Shown piece by piece: positions 5,582-6,109 of a DNA stretch of 6,109 nt. Positions within the stretch are counted from its first letter, which is position 1. Each line of letters starts with the position of its first letter. The translations under genes were made by a program, and so were the position numbers. Below the pieces are notes generated by a model. The model saw only the letters and a program-made list of their open reading frames with translations, was not told where the DNA came from and ran no database searches. Source of the stretch: Candidatus Dormiibacterota bacterium (GTDB lineage: Bacteria; Chloroflexota; Dormibacteria; Aeolococcales; Aeolococcaceae). The DNA lies in assembly GCA_019236085.1 (NCBI GenBank), contig JAFAJR010000110.1:1-6109 (forward strand), in the 5' to 3' direction.

Positions 5582-6109
5582 ATGGCGGAGCGCATCCTCG
5601 AGCTTGAGGCGGAGGCCGAGGCGCAGACCGGCCCGGTTGTCCTCTCGCGCTACATCGACAGGCTCGACGCCGCCATCCGCGCCGTCGCGCCCTCGCCGCG
5701 ATCGAGACTGGGCCGCATGGCGTCGTACCACCTGGGCTACTGCACGCCCGAGGGCCATCCCGCCGCGTCGGACCCCGGCAAGCGCATCCGCGCCGCGCTC
5801 TGCCTGTGGTCCTGCGAAGCGCTGGGCGGGGACGCCGAGCGCGCCGTCCCTGCGGCAGTTGCTGTCGAACTTGTCCACAACTTCACGCTGATCCACGACG
5901 ACATCCAGGACGGCGACGAGCAGCGCCGGCATCGCGACACCGTGTGGACGGTGTGGGGCGTGCCGCAGGGCATCAACGCCGGAGACGGCATGCACGCAAT
6001 GGCCCTGCAGCTGCTGCTCGCCCCGGGTCGGGACGCGGCACGGCGAATGCGCGCCGCGCGGCTGCTGAGCGCGGCGATCGTCGAGGTCGTCGAGGGCCAG
6101 TGCATGGAC
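5582..6109 (+). CDS. Short-chain trans-polyprenyl diphosphate synthase (GGPP/FPP type), N-terminal part
   Basis: The frame is open for 176 codons to the right edge, about half of a usual 320-370-residue enzyme. The family condenses isopentenyl diphosphate with allylic diphosphates in isoprenoid synthesis (quinone tails, carotenoids, lipids). Seen motifs: PGKRIRAAL (65-73, the IPP-binding GKR; Ala replaces the usual Pro after it), ELVHNFTLIHDDIQDGDEQRR (96-116) with the first Asp-rich motif DDIQD (D106, D107, D110), AGDGMHAMA (133-141) and EGQCMD (171-176). The second Asp-rich motif lies beyond the window. The DDxxD has no insertion and residue -5 before it is Phe101, the pattern of archaeal-type short-chain GGPP synthases; long-chain enzymes usually have Ala there. 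The product (C15 or C20) is therefore inferred, not certain. It has its own promoter after the aldehyde dehydrogenase gene. Confidence 0.92.
   Translation, partial: MAERILELEAEAEAQTGPVVLSRYIDRLDAAIRAVAPSPRSRLGRMASYHLGYCTPEGHPAASDPGKRIRAALCLWSCEALGGDAERAVPAAVAVELVHNFTLIHDDIQDGDEQRRHRDTVWTVWGVPQGINAGDGMHAMALQLLLAPGRDAARRMRAARLLSAAIVEVVEGQCMD

Noticed and set aside
5498..5995. Minus-strand open frame of 165 codons antisense to the prenyl synthase
   Set aside because: Lies opposite a clear polyprenyl synthase with GKR and DDxxD motifs and covers its promoter; no domain seen.

Overview
The window is a very GC-rich (about 70% by eye) stretch of bacterial chromosome or large plasmid. Actinobacterial-style gene content, GTG starts, overlapping genes and the sequence style of the VirB4-like and PrgI-like proteins suggest a high-GC Terrabacteria lineage (Actinomycetota, Dormibacterota or Chloroflexota). 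The sequence alone does not settle which. No tRNA, rRNA, CRISPR array, transposase or integrase was seen.

Left half, minus strand (about 3819 down to 1): a transfer or secretion-like operon, in the order of transcription. First is a 379-residue protein that joins an N-terminal two-helix PrgI-like membrane domain to a MinD/ParA-type (CpaE/TadZ-like) ATPase. Next is a 684-residue VirB4-like conjugation/secretion ATPase whose GTG start overlaps the previous stop codon by 4 bases. After a 69-base gap comes a 141-residue three-helix membrane protein resembling DUF5658. A hairpin follows it, and then the possible first 30 codons of another gene that runs off the left edge. PrgI and VirB4 are partners in Gram-positive type IV secretion, and MinD-type ATPases position Tad pili and other polar machines. 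The group therefore looks like the cytoplasmic/inner-membrane core of an unusual secretion, conjugation or pilus apparatus. No coupling ATPase, relaxase, peptidase or channel gene lies in the window.

Middle (3820-3952): a 133-base divergent intergenic region. It carries a possible -10 box for each direction, a perfect 6-4-6 inverted repeat (TTGACG-CCGA-CGTCAA) placed where a repressor of the rightward gene would bind, and a good ribosome binding site for that gene.

Right half, plus strand: a complete 508-residue NAD(P)+-dependent aldehyde dehydrogenase with all its catalytic residues, then a 102-base gap with a recognisable sigma-70-type promoter. The last gene is the first 176 codons of a short-chain trans-polyprenyl diphosphate synthase (GGPP/FPP synthase type), cut by the right edge. 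These two genes look metabolic (possibly isoprenoid-related) and are probably functionally separate from the leftward operon.
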